Shown here: positions 34,873 through 45,642 of the stretch, piece by piece
Position numbering within the stretch: the first letter of the stretch is position 1
Layout of the letters: the number at the start of each line of letters is the position of its first letter
NCBI GenBank assembly: GCA_945643635.1
Contig: CALZFC010000067.1
Location: forward strand, 109,501 to 173,500
Reading direction: 5' to 3'
Length of the DNA: 64,000 bases
DNA from: Allodiplogaster sudhausi
Lineage: Eukaryota; Nematoda; Chromadorea; Rhabditida; Diplogasteridae
Position numbers and translations under genes: made by a program
Notes under the pieces: model-generated
What the model was told of the DNA's origin: nothing
The model's input: the letters and a program-made list of their open reading frames with translations, nothing else
Databases searched by the model: none

Positions 34873-37099
34873 CATGAATTCCTTCGATTTCGCCGCTTGA
34901 ATTCTTTGATCTTCCCGCATTTTCTATTTTATGATCTTGTCTCCACTTTAATATTTTGATCTTCACCGCCGCTTCTTGTCCTCTCGTTTTTTTTCCGTTC
35001 CAAATTCTTTCATAATTATGCTCCTGTAAAAGTGCATCGTTTTCACAAAAGGATAGATAGCCAGGCGAGCTCAAGTTCTTACACTGCTGTAACTACATAT
35101 ATTCATATCTATATTTTTTAGCCTTTGGTGTTTTGCATCTTGCAATCAAGCACGCGTTTTCCACGTTGAAAGTTGATCTTTTGTGAGCACTCATTCTTAA
35201 TCACCTGAACTCAGTTGAAAAACAAAGGATCTCACCTGGAAGGAAACATTTCATTGTTTTGAAATCCTATTTGTAACCCTTCCTAGAACATGGTACGCGG
35301 CAAGTTGGATAGCATCTCCTCTCAGTGAGATCGTACATAAAATGATGCTTATCGTTCGTTATACATGACATTGCTAGCCCCAAATGCCCAGTGGAATGTC
35401 TGAGACATGAGATGTTTAGTAATCTTTTAGCATATGGCAACATTGATAAAAGTTGACTTCTTTTCTTTTGTGGAGGCTTGTAATTTACAAAAAGAAATGT
35501 TTTCTGGCTATTGAATAAATGAAGTTTTGATTCGTTCGCCTTCCTTTATGTGTGATTAGGTTGATCCTGTCAGCGGTGATATGCTCGGCTAAAAGATTAG
35601 GCTCAACGCAAAACGCAAAACACAACAAAACTAAGAAATTGTTATCTACTTGCTGAGGCTAAGTGATGAATTTCATCTAAATAATCCTGTGAATGCGGCT
35701 AAATGTATATTTTGTTTCTTTTTTCTGAACATTCTTGACAAATATAAATTCATTTAATTGCAAGAATTGATACCTTCTACATTGAAGTAATATGCAAGCA
35801 AGTAAACTCTAATTGATGAAGAAATCTAGAAATGAAATTCACGTTAAATATGAGACGTATCTATCGTTTAACATTTTAGGACAAATGTGCCGCAGTTTTA
35901 TGGTCGCTATAAAAATTCAAACCGCCTGGTATAAAAGAAGAATGAATTATAGGATGAGAGGAGGAAAGACATGGAAAGGCTGAGCGATGCAGAGAGAACG
36001 AGAGAGAAAAGGAGAATGTGATTAAGATGGAGAAAGACAGAAGAAGGAGAGGTAGAGGGAGAGGAGTGAGAAAGAGAGTGAGGGAGAGAAGAGGTAGATT
36101 GAGTGAAAGAGAACGAGAGATAGAGAGGGCGAAAAAATAGTCATGGAAATATTGAGATATTATGTTGTTTCATCTTATACAGCGTGCGTTTGAAAGAGGG
36201 AGAGAGAGAGAAGAGACTGAGACAGACATACAAACATATGTATGTTCCGTTTCTTTTTTTTTCTTTTCTCTTTCTCTCTCTTTTTATCAGCGAGACAAGA
36301 CCCGTCATCCCCAATGCCTCAGCTTTAGCCCGAGGTCTTCGATGCGATTCGTGTCCTCCTCAAAGTCCTCAACACCGAATGGATACGCCAGAAAAGGCGG
36401 GAAATTCTAATTATAAATATTTTTCGCTTGAAAAATAGTTCTCGTTTCCTTTCACGATAAATAAAAAAAATAAATATTAAACGATCCATCTTACTACAGG
36501 CGCATATTACGCAGCAGCCATAAAATATGTTACTACAAACTCGAAATATTTCAAGCAATTGGAATTCGCCCCCAATGACAATTTTTTTAGAGCTTCCTAT
36601 AAAAAATAAGATAAAGAACGCACGTTGTTGTGCATAGTTTTTCACGATAAAATATCTTAATTTTGCTTAACCTCTTTGGCACGCGGCCGCTATTGCCGAG
36701 ACACCTGGCCGCTGAGCCGTACTGTATGTAGGTGCTGTATTGACGAACTCATTTCAAACTTTTTCTGTCCCGAACTTGAAAAAAACTTGAAACTTGAACT
36801 TTATTTATTGACACCAAATAATGACAGATAGACTCCATCTCTCATTATATGTATGCAAACACAGTGTATTCCTGGCCTCACGTTATCAGTCATATTCGCC
36901 AGGTGGTTTTGCTCTTTTCATGTCTGCCTTAATATTCCTTTACGATCGCAGCATGTTACGACGTGTGCTTTTTGTGCATCCCATTTCTTTATAAAAATTA
37001 CGGTGGCATTAAAAATGAATGCTTTCCGCTTATTATCTATAAATTAGTCACAAACCTCACTCTTTTTTTGTAAGCGCTGTTCCCAGTTGCTCTTCAAAA
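34873..37099. other. intergenic region
   Basis: A (GA)n tract lies at 35980-36140. A CCAGGTGG-type motif copy is at 36896-36942. A minus-strand exon-like stretch is at 36412-36311 (FLAYPFGVEDFEEDTNRIED, ending LRHWG), whose PFGxxDxxxxxN pattern faintly recalls bestrophin channels. It stands alone and is not called as a gene. Nothing else is supported. Confidence 0.4.
36896..36942 (-). repeat. recurrent upstream motif, copy near 36.9 kb
   Basis: Core CCAGGTGGTTTTGCTCTTTT with TGCCTTAATATTCC. Its flanks (CATATTCG on the left, TTACGGT further right) also match the copy at 20.4 kb, so a longer block was duplicated. Confidence 0.5.
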
Positions 37100-37104
37100 C
37101 ACTT

Positions 37105-37462
37105 TGTCGGCAAGTGCCGAAATGAAATTCATTTCTCCCATCCCGAATGAATCATCCTCTTTTCTGGCCCTGCTCTCCTCCTCTATTTTGATAAGTTGGG
37201 AAGGAATTCCGTTTTCTCGATTAGTAATCTAATAGACAGTTTCTTTTCCTTTTCCCGATGACACGTTTTCCTTTCGTCGCTCATGCCTCTCGAATACACA
37301 TTCTCTATCTAATGTCTAGAATATCGTTCGACAAGCATGGAGCTATTTAAGTAAATGTAATGACTCAGTTGTTCATTTCCTTTCTATTCTCCTTTTCAGT
37401 TCTCGATTAAGATTAGGTTTAATTACCCAAGTTTGAGGGACAATAAAGGCTTGCTCGCAACA
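37105..37462 (+). repeat. 5' LTR of the BEL/Pao element
   Basis: 358 bp, starting TGTCGGCAAGTGCC and ending GCTCGCAACA. It contains a TATA-like TATTTAA (37344), a TTTTCAG splice-acceptor-like site (37393-37399), the SL1 sequence (37416-37437) and AATAAA (37442-37447). Confidence 0.95.
37416..37437 (+). promoter_or_regulatory. SL1 spliced-leader sequence inside the 5' LTR
   Basis: All 22 nucleotides of the nematode SL1 leader are present (begins GGTTTAATTACCC, ends AAGTTTGAG). They are followed by GGACAATAAAGG rather than the GTAAAC donor of an SL RNA gene. It is therefore mature leader sequence built into the LTR, not an SL RNA gene. It lies 17 bp after a TTTTCAG site. Confidence 0.9.
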
Positions 37463-37523
37463 ACTGGTGCGTCGGCACGCGTGAATCCTGGAGCGCCAAG
37501 TCAGAGACACAGCTGTTCCAGCA

Positions 37524-39935
37524 ATGTCAAAAACAATCTTGTCCAACGTGGACTCGCTGCTGCAAAAACTCAAAAAGAAACTCAACGATGCAGAGGCAAT
37601 AGACTTCGACAACGATTCAATCAGTCAGTCAGAGATCGACTCTCTCGCAAAGGTAACAACTTCTTCACTCGCTTCGATACAAGTTCTACGTGAACAGCTC
37701 TTGTCAGCAATGACATCTTGGGATGAATTTATTGACCGTCTCTCAAAAGATCAACAAGTCATTCAAAACGATGCAAAAGCCAAGAAAGAAGCAGGTGATG
37801 ACGGCGTCACAGCAATTCTAGACAGGGCGCTAGAGACGATGCAGCTCCTCAAAACCAACGAGCGTACTCTACTCTCATCCGCCAAACAAATCCAAAGTCA
37901 AGGCTCGGTAGCCAGCTTAAGTGACAATGCTTCCGGCGAACAAGCAACACAAGGCAATCAAGCAACTGCTCCTCCCCAGTCAGTCTTTGCAAGGCATTAT
38001 CACACGGACCATAATCAAGACTCGCGCATCCCCCGTCTCCCACTATTGCAAATCCCCCAATTCGATGGAAACATGAATGACTGGAGGAGCTTCATACAGC
38101 TTTTCCGTTCAACCATCGACTCGCAACCGATACCCGAGATTGAAAAGCTGAGATATCTCATGTCAGCGATTACGGGTCCAGCGAAAGACGTCATTGCGGG
38201 ATATTCTGTCGTGAACGGTGCATACTCTGATGTGTTGGCAACACTTGAAGAGGAATTTGGCGACATGACAGTCAACCGGACACGATTACACGCATTGATC
38301 CGCAGAGTCAAGAAACCGGACGAATCAATTTCGGGAGCAAGAGTCGTCATTCGCGAGCTTACGAAGCTATGCCGTCAACTCACGGAGACAGGAGCGGACA
38401 TCGAACATGAGCAGATGGTCTTAACAATTCAAGAACGCCTCCCTTCCTGGCTGCTGACTGCGTGCATCCGAGAGAAAAGGAGAGCAGCTGTGAGGAATGA
38501 AGAATGGACCGTGATGGGAATGCTCAGCTTTTGCCTCGAAGAAGTTAGGGATAGACGAGCTGTCACAGAGATAGAGGATCAGTTGAGAGTGAAAATGTCC
38601 GTTGCTGCTATCCCTCAAACGAAGGAATGGAAACCAGGATCGTACTCGAAAGCCAAACAGACTGCATGGAAAAGAATATGCCGGCTGTGCGAATCCGAAA
38701 ATCATCATGCAGCTTCTTGCAACAAATTCCGAACGATGAGAGAACGGAAGGAGCAAGCCAAAGCAAAGAAGCTATGTCTACGCTGCTTAAGCAACAGACA
38801 TTCGTCGGACAAATGCACGAGCAGATTCCGATGCCTCAACTGTGGAGATCAACTCCACCACACCAGCCCCTGCATCTCAAGCAAGGCACAGCAACCAAGA
38901 AGTCCCGCGTGGCAGGCCCCCTCACGAACAACGACAGCATGCGCCGCTGAAACGGAGAAGGATGTGGTCCTTCTGACAACACCAGTCACTCTGATCAACC
39001 TCGAAACTGGAGAGGAACATGAAGCAACTGCATTCCTTGACTCTGGCAGCCAAGGAAGCTTCATCTCAGATGACTTAGCAGGAACTCTTCAACTGCAGCC
39101 GAAACGGACAACCATCCTGAAGATGACTACCTTCGCAGCAGATGAAGAGAGGATAATCGAGAGCAAGGTCTTCTCGATTGGCCTTCGGCAAGAAGACGGC
39201 TCTATTCTTGAGATGACCGTCAAGAGCACTCCGACAATCGTTGGAGCAGTGCGCGCAATCACGGAGCAACAGTTCCAACAGCAGCAACCTAAAGGAGTGT
39301 ACATGAAGCCAACTCTCCTAATCGGATCAGATTACTTCTGGTCGATCATTCGTCACAAAGACAAAACCCTCCCTTCCGGCTTGTCTTTGATCGACACAAC
39401 TCTTGGACACATCGCAACTGGATCTGCAGTAGTAGCAGCAGCGTTCCAAGATGATACAATCACCATTGCCATCGCGAAAGAAGACAAGGTGAAAGAAGAA
39501 ATTCTCAAGGCCATGCATTCTCTAGATTGTCTGGGCATCACAGACAGCCCTTTCGAAAAGGACGACGAAACCGCTGTGAAGCTGTTCGAAGACAGCGTGA
39601 CAATCTCGACTGAGCCCGGAGAAGAAGGCCGTATCTATGTTGGATGGCCGTGGAAGGAGAAGCACCCGAATCTCCCAACAAATCGAGGAATATGCTTCAG
39701 AAGACTCAAATCTACCGTGAAGAACCTCACTGAGCAAGCACGCCTCGAGATGTACGACGAAGTCATCAAAGAACAACTCCGCTCCGACGTCATTGAGGAG
39801 GTGCCCAAGGAACCTCCTTCTGACGGACGACCCATTCACTACTTGCCACACCACGGAGTGTACAATCCAGCCAAGAAGACAACCAAGCTTCGGATTGTCT
39901 ATGATGCTTCATGTGGACCAAAGGAAGATCACTGA
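37524..39935 (+). CDS. gag-pol: retroelement gag, protease and start of reverse transcriptase
   Basis: An 803-residue frame starting 61 bp after the LTR. An N-terminal Lys/Asp-rich region is followed by the DUF1759-like capsid region at residues about 170-330. CCHC zinc knuckles follow, including CLRCLSNRHSSDKC (about 414-427) and CLNCGDQLHHTSPC. The aspartic protease (FLDSGSQGSFIS) is at about 508-519. The RT N-terminal segment includes LRIVYDASC near the end. The frame stops at 39935 inside the RT palm. The following pol part lies in another frame, so a one-base shift has occurred around 39920-39930, next to a run of A. The shift does not resemble a standard slippery site. Confidence 0.9.
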   Translation: MSKTILSNVDSLLQKLKKKLNDAEAIDFDNDSISQSEIDSLAKVTTSSLASIQVLREQLLSAMTSWDEFIDRLSKDQQVIQNDAKAKKEAGDDGVTAILDRALETMQLLKTNERTLLSSAKQIQSQGSVASLSDNASGEQATQGNQATAPPQSVFARHYHTDHNQDSRIPRLPLLQIPQFDGNMNDWRSFIQLFRSTIDSQPIPEIEKLRYLMSAITGPAKDVIAGYSVVNGAYSDVLATLEEEFGDMTVNRTRLHALIRRVKKPDESISGARVVIRELTKLCRQLTETGADIEHEQMVLTIQERLPSWLLTACIREKRRAAVRNEEWTVMGMLSFCLEEVRDRRAVTEIEDQLRVKMSVAAIPQTKEWKPGSYSKAKQTAWKRICRLCESENHHAASCNKFRTMRERKEQAKAKKLCLRCLSNRHSSDKCTSRFRCLNCGDQLHHTSPCISSKAQQPRSPAWQAPSRTTTACAAETEKDVVLLTTPVTLINLETGEEHEATAFLDSGSQGSFISDDLAGTLQLQPKRTTILKMTTFAADEERIIESKVFSIGLRQEDGSILEMTVKSTPTIVGAVRAITEQQFQQQQPKGVYMKPTLLIGSDYFWSIIRHKDKTLPSGLSLIDTTLGHIATGSAVVAAAFQDDTITIAIAKEDKVKEEILKAMHSLDCLGITDSPFEKDDETAVKLFEDSVTISTEPGEEGRIYVGWPWKEKHPNLPTNRGICFRRLKSTVKNLTEQARLEMYDEVIKEQLRSDVIEEVPKEPPSDGRPIHYLPHHGVYNPAKKTTKLRIVYDASCGPKEDH

Positions 39936-40663
39936 ACGACATGATCTATTCCGGCCCCAAGATGATTTCCAATCTCGTTGGAATGCTCCTAAGAATGCGC
40001 TGCTACCAGTTCATCATCACAGCAGACATCAAGAAGGCCTTCCTACAGCTCGGTCTGATCGAAAGGGATCGAGATGCCACTCGCTTTCTCTGGCTCCGTA
40101 ACCCACTCGAGTGCGTCACTGAAGAAAACATAGTCGAGTACCGCTTCAAGCGGGTCCTCTTTGGCGTCATCGCCTCGCCCTTTTTGTTAGCAGCGTCCGT
40201 CGATCATCACCTGAGCAAACAGAACTGCCAACTCGCAGAAGAACTCAAGAACAGCATTTATGCTGACAACTTCATGATGTGTGCAGACAGTGAGGAGGAA
40301 GCAAGACGGAAATGCATCGAGGCGAAGGAACTGCTAGCTTCAGCACAAATGACATTGCGCGAATTCACAAGCAATAATGCTACAATAGACGAAGAGTTCG
40401 CAGACGAGCCGACAGAGAAAATAACGAAGTTCTTAGGTCTCATATGGAACACTGAAAAGGATCTTCTCTCGATCAAGACCGGCCAAAAGAGAGGTGAAGT
40501 ACAGACGAAAACGACAGTGAGCGCTGAACTTGCTGCCGGTTTCGACCCGCTAGGCCTCATTAGTCCTGCAGTCCTTCCTGCTCGACTATTCTTACAGAAG
40601 ATCAGCAAAAAATACGACTGGAAAACAGCACTGGACGGCGAAGACCAACTTGAATGGCAATAG
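39911..40663 (+). pseudogene. pol: reverse transcriptase, middle part
   Basis: Continues the RT (GRSLNDMIYSGPKMISNL; ITADIKKAFLQLGL with the first catalytic Asp; RVLFGVIASPFLLAAS). The active-site box reads Tyr-Ala-Asp-Asn at 40259-40270, where most reverse transcriptases have Tyr-x-Asp-Asp. This may be a lineage variant or a lesion. The RT thumb/connection FDPLGLISPAVLPARLFLQ follows. The frame ends at the TAG at 40661-40663; the same frame continues beyond it with clear homology. Confidence 0.85.
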
Positions 40664-41935
40664 ATCTCAGGAGAACTCCTGGAACGCCAGATGTCCATCA
40701 AAAGGCAAATAATCGTCAACAGCTCCACAGAACTTCACTCCTTCTGCGATGCCAGTGGTAATGGCATCGGAGTAGTAGTTTATCTCCGAACTACGACAGA
40801 AGGTGGAATTCACGTGGTGCCTGTGCTTGCAAAATCCAGAGTTGTCCCATCCTCAGAAAAAGACAAGGAAGAGAAGGTCACGATTCCCCGTTTGGAACTA
40901 ACGGCAGCACAGATTGGAGCCAAACTTCTATCCTTCACAAAAAAGGAGCTCAGAATCCAGCCGAAGCGAACGATCCTTTGGACAGACAGCCGATGTGTGC
41001 TCGCGTGGCTGAAGAACGAAAAGCTGGAAAAGCTGCCTCGTTACGTCGGAAACCGAGTGAACTCAATTCTAGAAGAGAAAATCGAGCAAATGAGATTCGT
41101 GCCAACCAAAGAAAATCCCGCAGACATCGCATCTCGAGGAGTCCCTTTCGACGAGCTCCAGACATCTCAACTCTGGTGGAATGGACCAAGATGGCTCACA
41201 AAAGAGGAATCCAAATGGCCAGAAGCACCTCCTGTCAATGGATCCGAAGAAGACAACCAGAATGATGAAGAGATCCATCTCCAGACAGCTGCCGTCACAT
41301 CGAGCACCTCCAAACTGAAGCTGTCGCCTATCTCAATCAACACGGAAAGGTTCAGCAACCTCAGCAGGCTCCTCAATGCCACTTCTCAAGTCATCCGCTT
41401 CGCAGCTCTCATGATGAAGACTATTAACAAGACTCCCCAGACAAGATGGCTTCAAGTCGCGACAACCTCAGCAACTCCGAGTGCTGATGAGCGAAACAAC
41501 GCTCTTCACCTCCTTCTCATGCAATGCGCTTACGAGCATCCTCCAGAAAAAGATTTGAAAGCAAATCTAGACCTTCAAGAGAAAGATGGAATCTGGACGT
41601 GCCAAGGTCGCCTCGGCAATTGCGAACTGCCAGCGAGAACATGCCACCCGTGGTTTGTTAACGCGAAGTCACCCTTGGCGCGAGTCCTCATTCTCGACGC
41701 ACATGTGCGCAGTGCACACAGCAACTCTGCAAATACGGTCGCAACTCTCCGACAGAACTTCTGGATCAACCGAGCAAAGCAGTTGACGGCGAGCGTGATC
41801 AGCTCATGCAATAGCTGTCGAAAGCGAAAGGCGACCCCTTTTGCTGCTCCACAGATGGCTCCACTGCCTCCGGAAAGAGTCATACGTTCGCCCGCTTTCT
41901 CCTACACTGGACTCGACTACTTCGGCCCTCTCTAA
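40664..41935 (+). pseudogene. pol: RNase H and integrase N-terminal part
   Basis: RNase H is visible as FCDASGNGIGVVVYL, then IPRLELTAAQIGAKLL, then TILWTDSRCVLAWL, supplying the Asp, Glu and Asp catalytic residues. The integrase zinc-binding module follows (HVRSAHSN, then SCNSCRKRKA), and the start of the catalytic core, GLDYFGPL, has the first Asp. A TAA at 41933-41935 interrupts the frame right after that motif. Confidence 0.88.
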
Positions 41936-44900
41936 ACCATCAGAAATGGTCAACCACTATCGCAATGGGTGGCACTCTTCACGTGCACCGCGACTCGTGC
42001 AATTCACCTGGAAGTAGTCAATGATCTGTCTGCAGCAAGTGCCATCAACGCAATCAAGCGATTCATCGCAAGACGAGGGAAACCTGTGAAGATCATCACG
42101 GACAATGCCACCTGCTTCACACTCGCCCAGAAAGCGTGCGCTGAGGCCCTCGGAGACCTGAAATGGCAATTCATTCCTCCGAGATCGCCTTGGCAGGGTG
42201 GGTTCTATGAGAGGATGGTGAAGGAAGTGAAAGTATGCCTCCGCTCCACAGCCGGCAAGAAGAAGATCGAAGCAGATGAACTCCAAACTCTGATGGCAGG
42301 AATTGAAGCCATTCTCAACAATCGCCCACTCATTCAAACGGGTGACGACGGTGAAGTCCTTCGCCCACAAGATCTTCTGCAGCCTCTGGTGAACACGACG
42401 CTGCACTCCTTCGAATTCGATGACTACGACGAGGACCAACCGAAACACAAACTACTAAAAGCATGGGAAGCGACGAATGAACTACTCGAAAAGTTCTGGG
42501 ACATTTGGACCCGGCATTATATCCCTGCATTGCGAGAACGGCATCAACAATTCATGAAGCAGAATCGTAGTCGAACCAACAGAGCTCCAACGATTGGCGA
42601 AGTCGTGATAGTCGTCGATGAACTCAAGAAGAGAGACGACTGGCCACTCGGAAGAATCGTCAAACTACACGAAGGAACAGACGGAAACATCCGCACAGCT
42701 ACAGTGAGAATGAAAAACGGGCGTGAGTTGAAGCGAAGCGTCACGCATCTTCTCGCACTTGAAGGAGAAGGAGATATGCTGCCAGCAGAAGTTACAGAAG
42801 AGGCAACCGATACGACGGTTGATGCCGCCGATGCAGTTGACAAAAGGGCAAAAGAAAAGAATCAACCAGAAGGAACGAGCAAGAACACGATTCAACGACG
42901 CTATAACCTCAGGTCAATCGCGAAACAAGCTGTGGCGAGCATATTTCTCATCCTGATCTTTGGAAATGGAACACTCGCTAGCCGATGCCCTAACGACAAG
43001 GCACCACTCGGATCACAACTCTACTTCTTGGAAGAGTGCCAGGAGTACGGTGTTGCTGCCTTCAAGAAGCCCGACGGCTCACTCTGTCACTTGTCCCGAG
43101 AATGTCCTGGAAACGCCCTGCGTAGCGAATCTGGAGACCTCTGTGGCCCTCAATGCAGTTGTGAAGAATGGGCAAGTGGATGCTCTCACTTCCAAGGCAT
43201 GTTCACACACAACTCATCCAGCAAGAATGAGAAAACCAAAGCAATCCTCACAGATATGAAGCCAATCTACTGCTCTTGGCACCCGAATCCAAATTGCAGC
43301 AAGGATGAACTCCTCATTGACGTCTCTCAAGTTATGTTATTCGATAACTCATATTACCCTCTGAAGGAGATGAACATCAAATTTACCGAGATCGATCGAG
43401 CACACTGCAAGGGACAAGGAGCCAAGACTGGAACATCCGAATACTGCACTCGCTTTAATTGCACAGAGAACGGAACTGCTTTCTGTTTCCTCCCGAAACA
43501 GCCGATAGCTCTTCTCGTCACCAAACAAGGAAATATCGCAATAAAGCAGTGGGGCTCAGTGTCAAGAACAGTCTACGGCTTCAAGAAGGAGAAAGAGGAG
43601 TGTACCACATGCTCAATCTCCTGCTCAAACGAAGGAATTGCTGCAACCAGTGATGGTGTTCGACTGATAGCCGTACAAATGGAGAAGTACTCGACAATGG
43701 TCGAGCATCCCACGCAGCAGCAAGAAGTGCGCTTCCCGCATTCAGTGATTGCTATTCCGTACAACGTGAACGTGAAGATGCACAAAGGCAGCACTGTTGT
43801 CTTTGACAAGGACATTCACTGTGAAGCCAGAAACGTCTGCGAAAACATTACATGCACACTCTGCTGGGAAGCCATCATCCACCTCCAATGCTATCCGAAA
43901 TGGATGATCGCCCTACTCATGGCCGCCGCATACATCCTCCTATCACTAGCCGTCATGCTTCTGAGTGCCAGCAGATGCATTTGTAAAGCGCTTAAAGGAG
44001 GCGCCAACTCTGCCCGCCTAGCCAGCAGAAGCATCATCACAGTCGGGAGGGCCGTCGCGAGCTGCATCGGAAAATGCATCCCGAAAAGGAAACGCCATAA
44101 GGAATCTCGAATCCGTCTTGTCAGCCTCAAGAAGCGGAAAGAAGCAGTCCCGCTATTAGCTCTAGCTGTGATTCTATCAATCTTTACTCCAGCTTCAGCG
44201 TGCGACCAAACAATCATCATCACCACCACCGAGGACTTATGTCAAATCCAAGACGACAAGACAGTGATTTGCACATCCATTGATGTAGCCAACTTCAACG
44301 GAGCTACAACAGGTGCAATAACCTGTCTCCAATTGAAGGACGAAAATGGCAATCCTGCAGCCTCAATCCAAATACAAGTCGAACAGATCGCTAACAAATG
44401 CGAAAAGCAGTTCAAATTCGCCACAAGAGCCTTCGAGATCGAGACAACATCAGTGAAGAGGTGCGCTGGATCTGGAAGCTGTCAAGAAAATCGGTGTGCT
44501 ATTATGGCAACCGATGAGGAGATAACTGAACTCGGGTATGTGAACAGATTCCCTGGAGTTTCTGGTTGTCTTGGAAGTTCCGGGTGTCTCTGGAACGGCT
44601 GCCTTTCTTGCAACAGCGCATGCACCTTCTTCAAATCAGTAGGAAGACCAACAGATAATCGACTATATGAAGTCTTTCACTGCTCCAGCTACCTGCCTGT
44701 CGTGACAATCAGCATCGAATTTTCAACCAACAACGAAACAGAGAAGCAGTTCTTCAAAATGTCACCAGGAATGCTGACAACCATGAAAGGAATCCAAGTG
44801 AAGATGAACTACGTCATCGAACCGCCCATGCCAGCCTTGACGACAGCCTTCGTATCAGACGGAGAAGTAGTGGCTCTACTGACGCCTGAGGAAGAAAGAG

Positions 44901-45610
44901 AAGCATCAGTCTTCCCATGCAACTCCTCAGATCTCAGCCAGTGCCAATTCAGAAAGGAAGCTTGTCAGTGCAAATTAGCTGACGACGACTTAGTCAAGTG
45001 TGCCTGCGCAAGTGGACAAGCAACCGCAAATGCAATTCGAAGATGCACACTTCCACAACGGCAAGGTTCAGTCTGGTTTGAAGCAGAAGGCAGTTCGGTA
45101 TCTGTGGCACAACCGACCGCAGTTACCGATCTGTCGATTAGAATCCAGGACTTGAAGCTCGCTCAGATCGAGTCACATGCGAAATGCATGATGCACTCAA
45201 CAAGCATGGTCGGCTGTCATAGCTGTAGTGCTGGGGCAACGCTGACGTACGTCTGTACCTCTACTCCCCATGCAGCTATCGGTCACCTGAACTGCGATTC
45301 AGGAAAAGCCCTCTCTGTGAAATGCACACCCGAAGCCATTACGAGGATGACTACCCTCACTTTTTCCACCTCTGAAGTTCAAGAGAACTGTCAACTAAGC
45401 TGTGGTCGCGAACAAATCAAACTCAAGATCAATGGAACTCTCATGACAATCTTCGATGTAAGCGAACAAAAAGGCAACACTCAGTTCGGCCTCATCATTA
45501 CCACTCGAAATAATATATTGGCCCTTCTTGCAGATCATATGTCCTATACTATCGTTCTAGTAGCGTCATCAATCATGGTCATTTTCTTTGTCTGCAAAGT
45601 CTGTATGTAG
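41936..45610 (+). pseudogene. pol-env: integrase core fused in frame to phlebovirus-type envelope-like glycoprotein
   Basis: The longest frame starts at 41969 (1213 residues). It begins with the integrase core (KIITDNATCF with the second Asp, WQGGFYERMVKEV with the Glu) and a DUF5641-like end (NGRELKRSVTHLLALE). From about residue 320 it becomes a cysteine-rich surface glycoprotein. A signal-like segment (SIFLILIFGNGTLA) and a first ectodomain come first. A membrane span lies near residues 645-670, a second signal-like segment at 725-744, and a second ectodomain contains a dense Cys/Gly/Trp segment near residue 866. The protein ends in a membrane anchor with a four-residue tail. This resembles Gn/Gc organisation of phlebovirus-like class II fusion proteins. 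There is no stop between integrase and envelope. Confidence 0.82.
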
Positions 45611-45642
45611 CTTTCTATCCTCGCTAATTTCCTCTCCCCCAG

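Noticed and set aside
36311..36412. Bestrophin-like exon on the minus strand
   Set aside because: Only a short PFG/Asp/Asn pattern is suggestive. There is no membrane exon nearby, and the opposite strand is equally open.
37416..37437. SL RNA gene
   Set aside because: The 22-nt leader is followed by GGACAATAAAGG and lacks the GTAAAC donor and an Sm-site tail. It lies inside a retroelement LTR.
38421..39854. Minus-strand open frames within the retroelement
   Set aside because: They are shadows of gag-pol, which has clear domain motifs on the plus strand.
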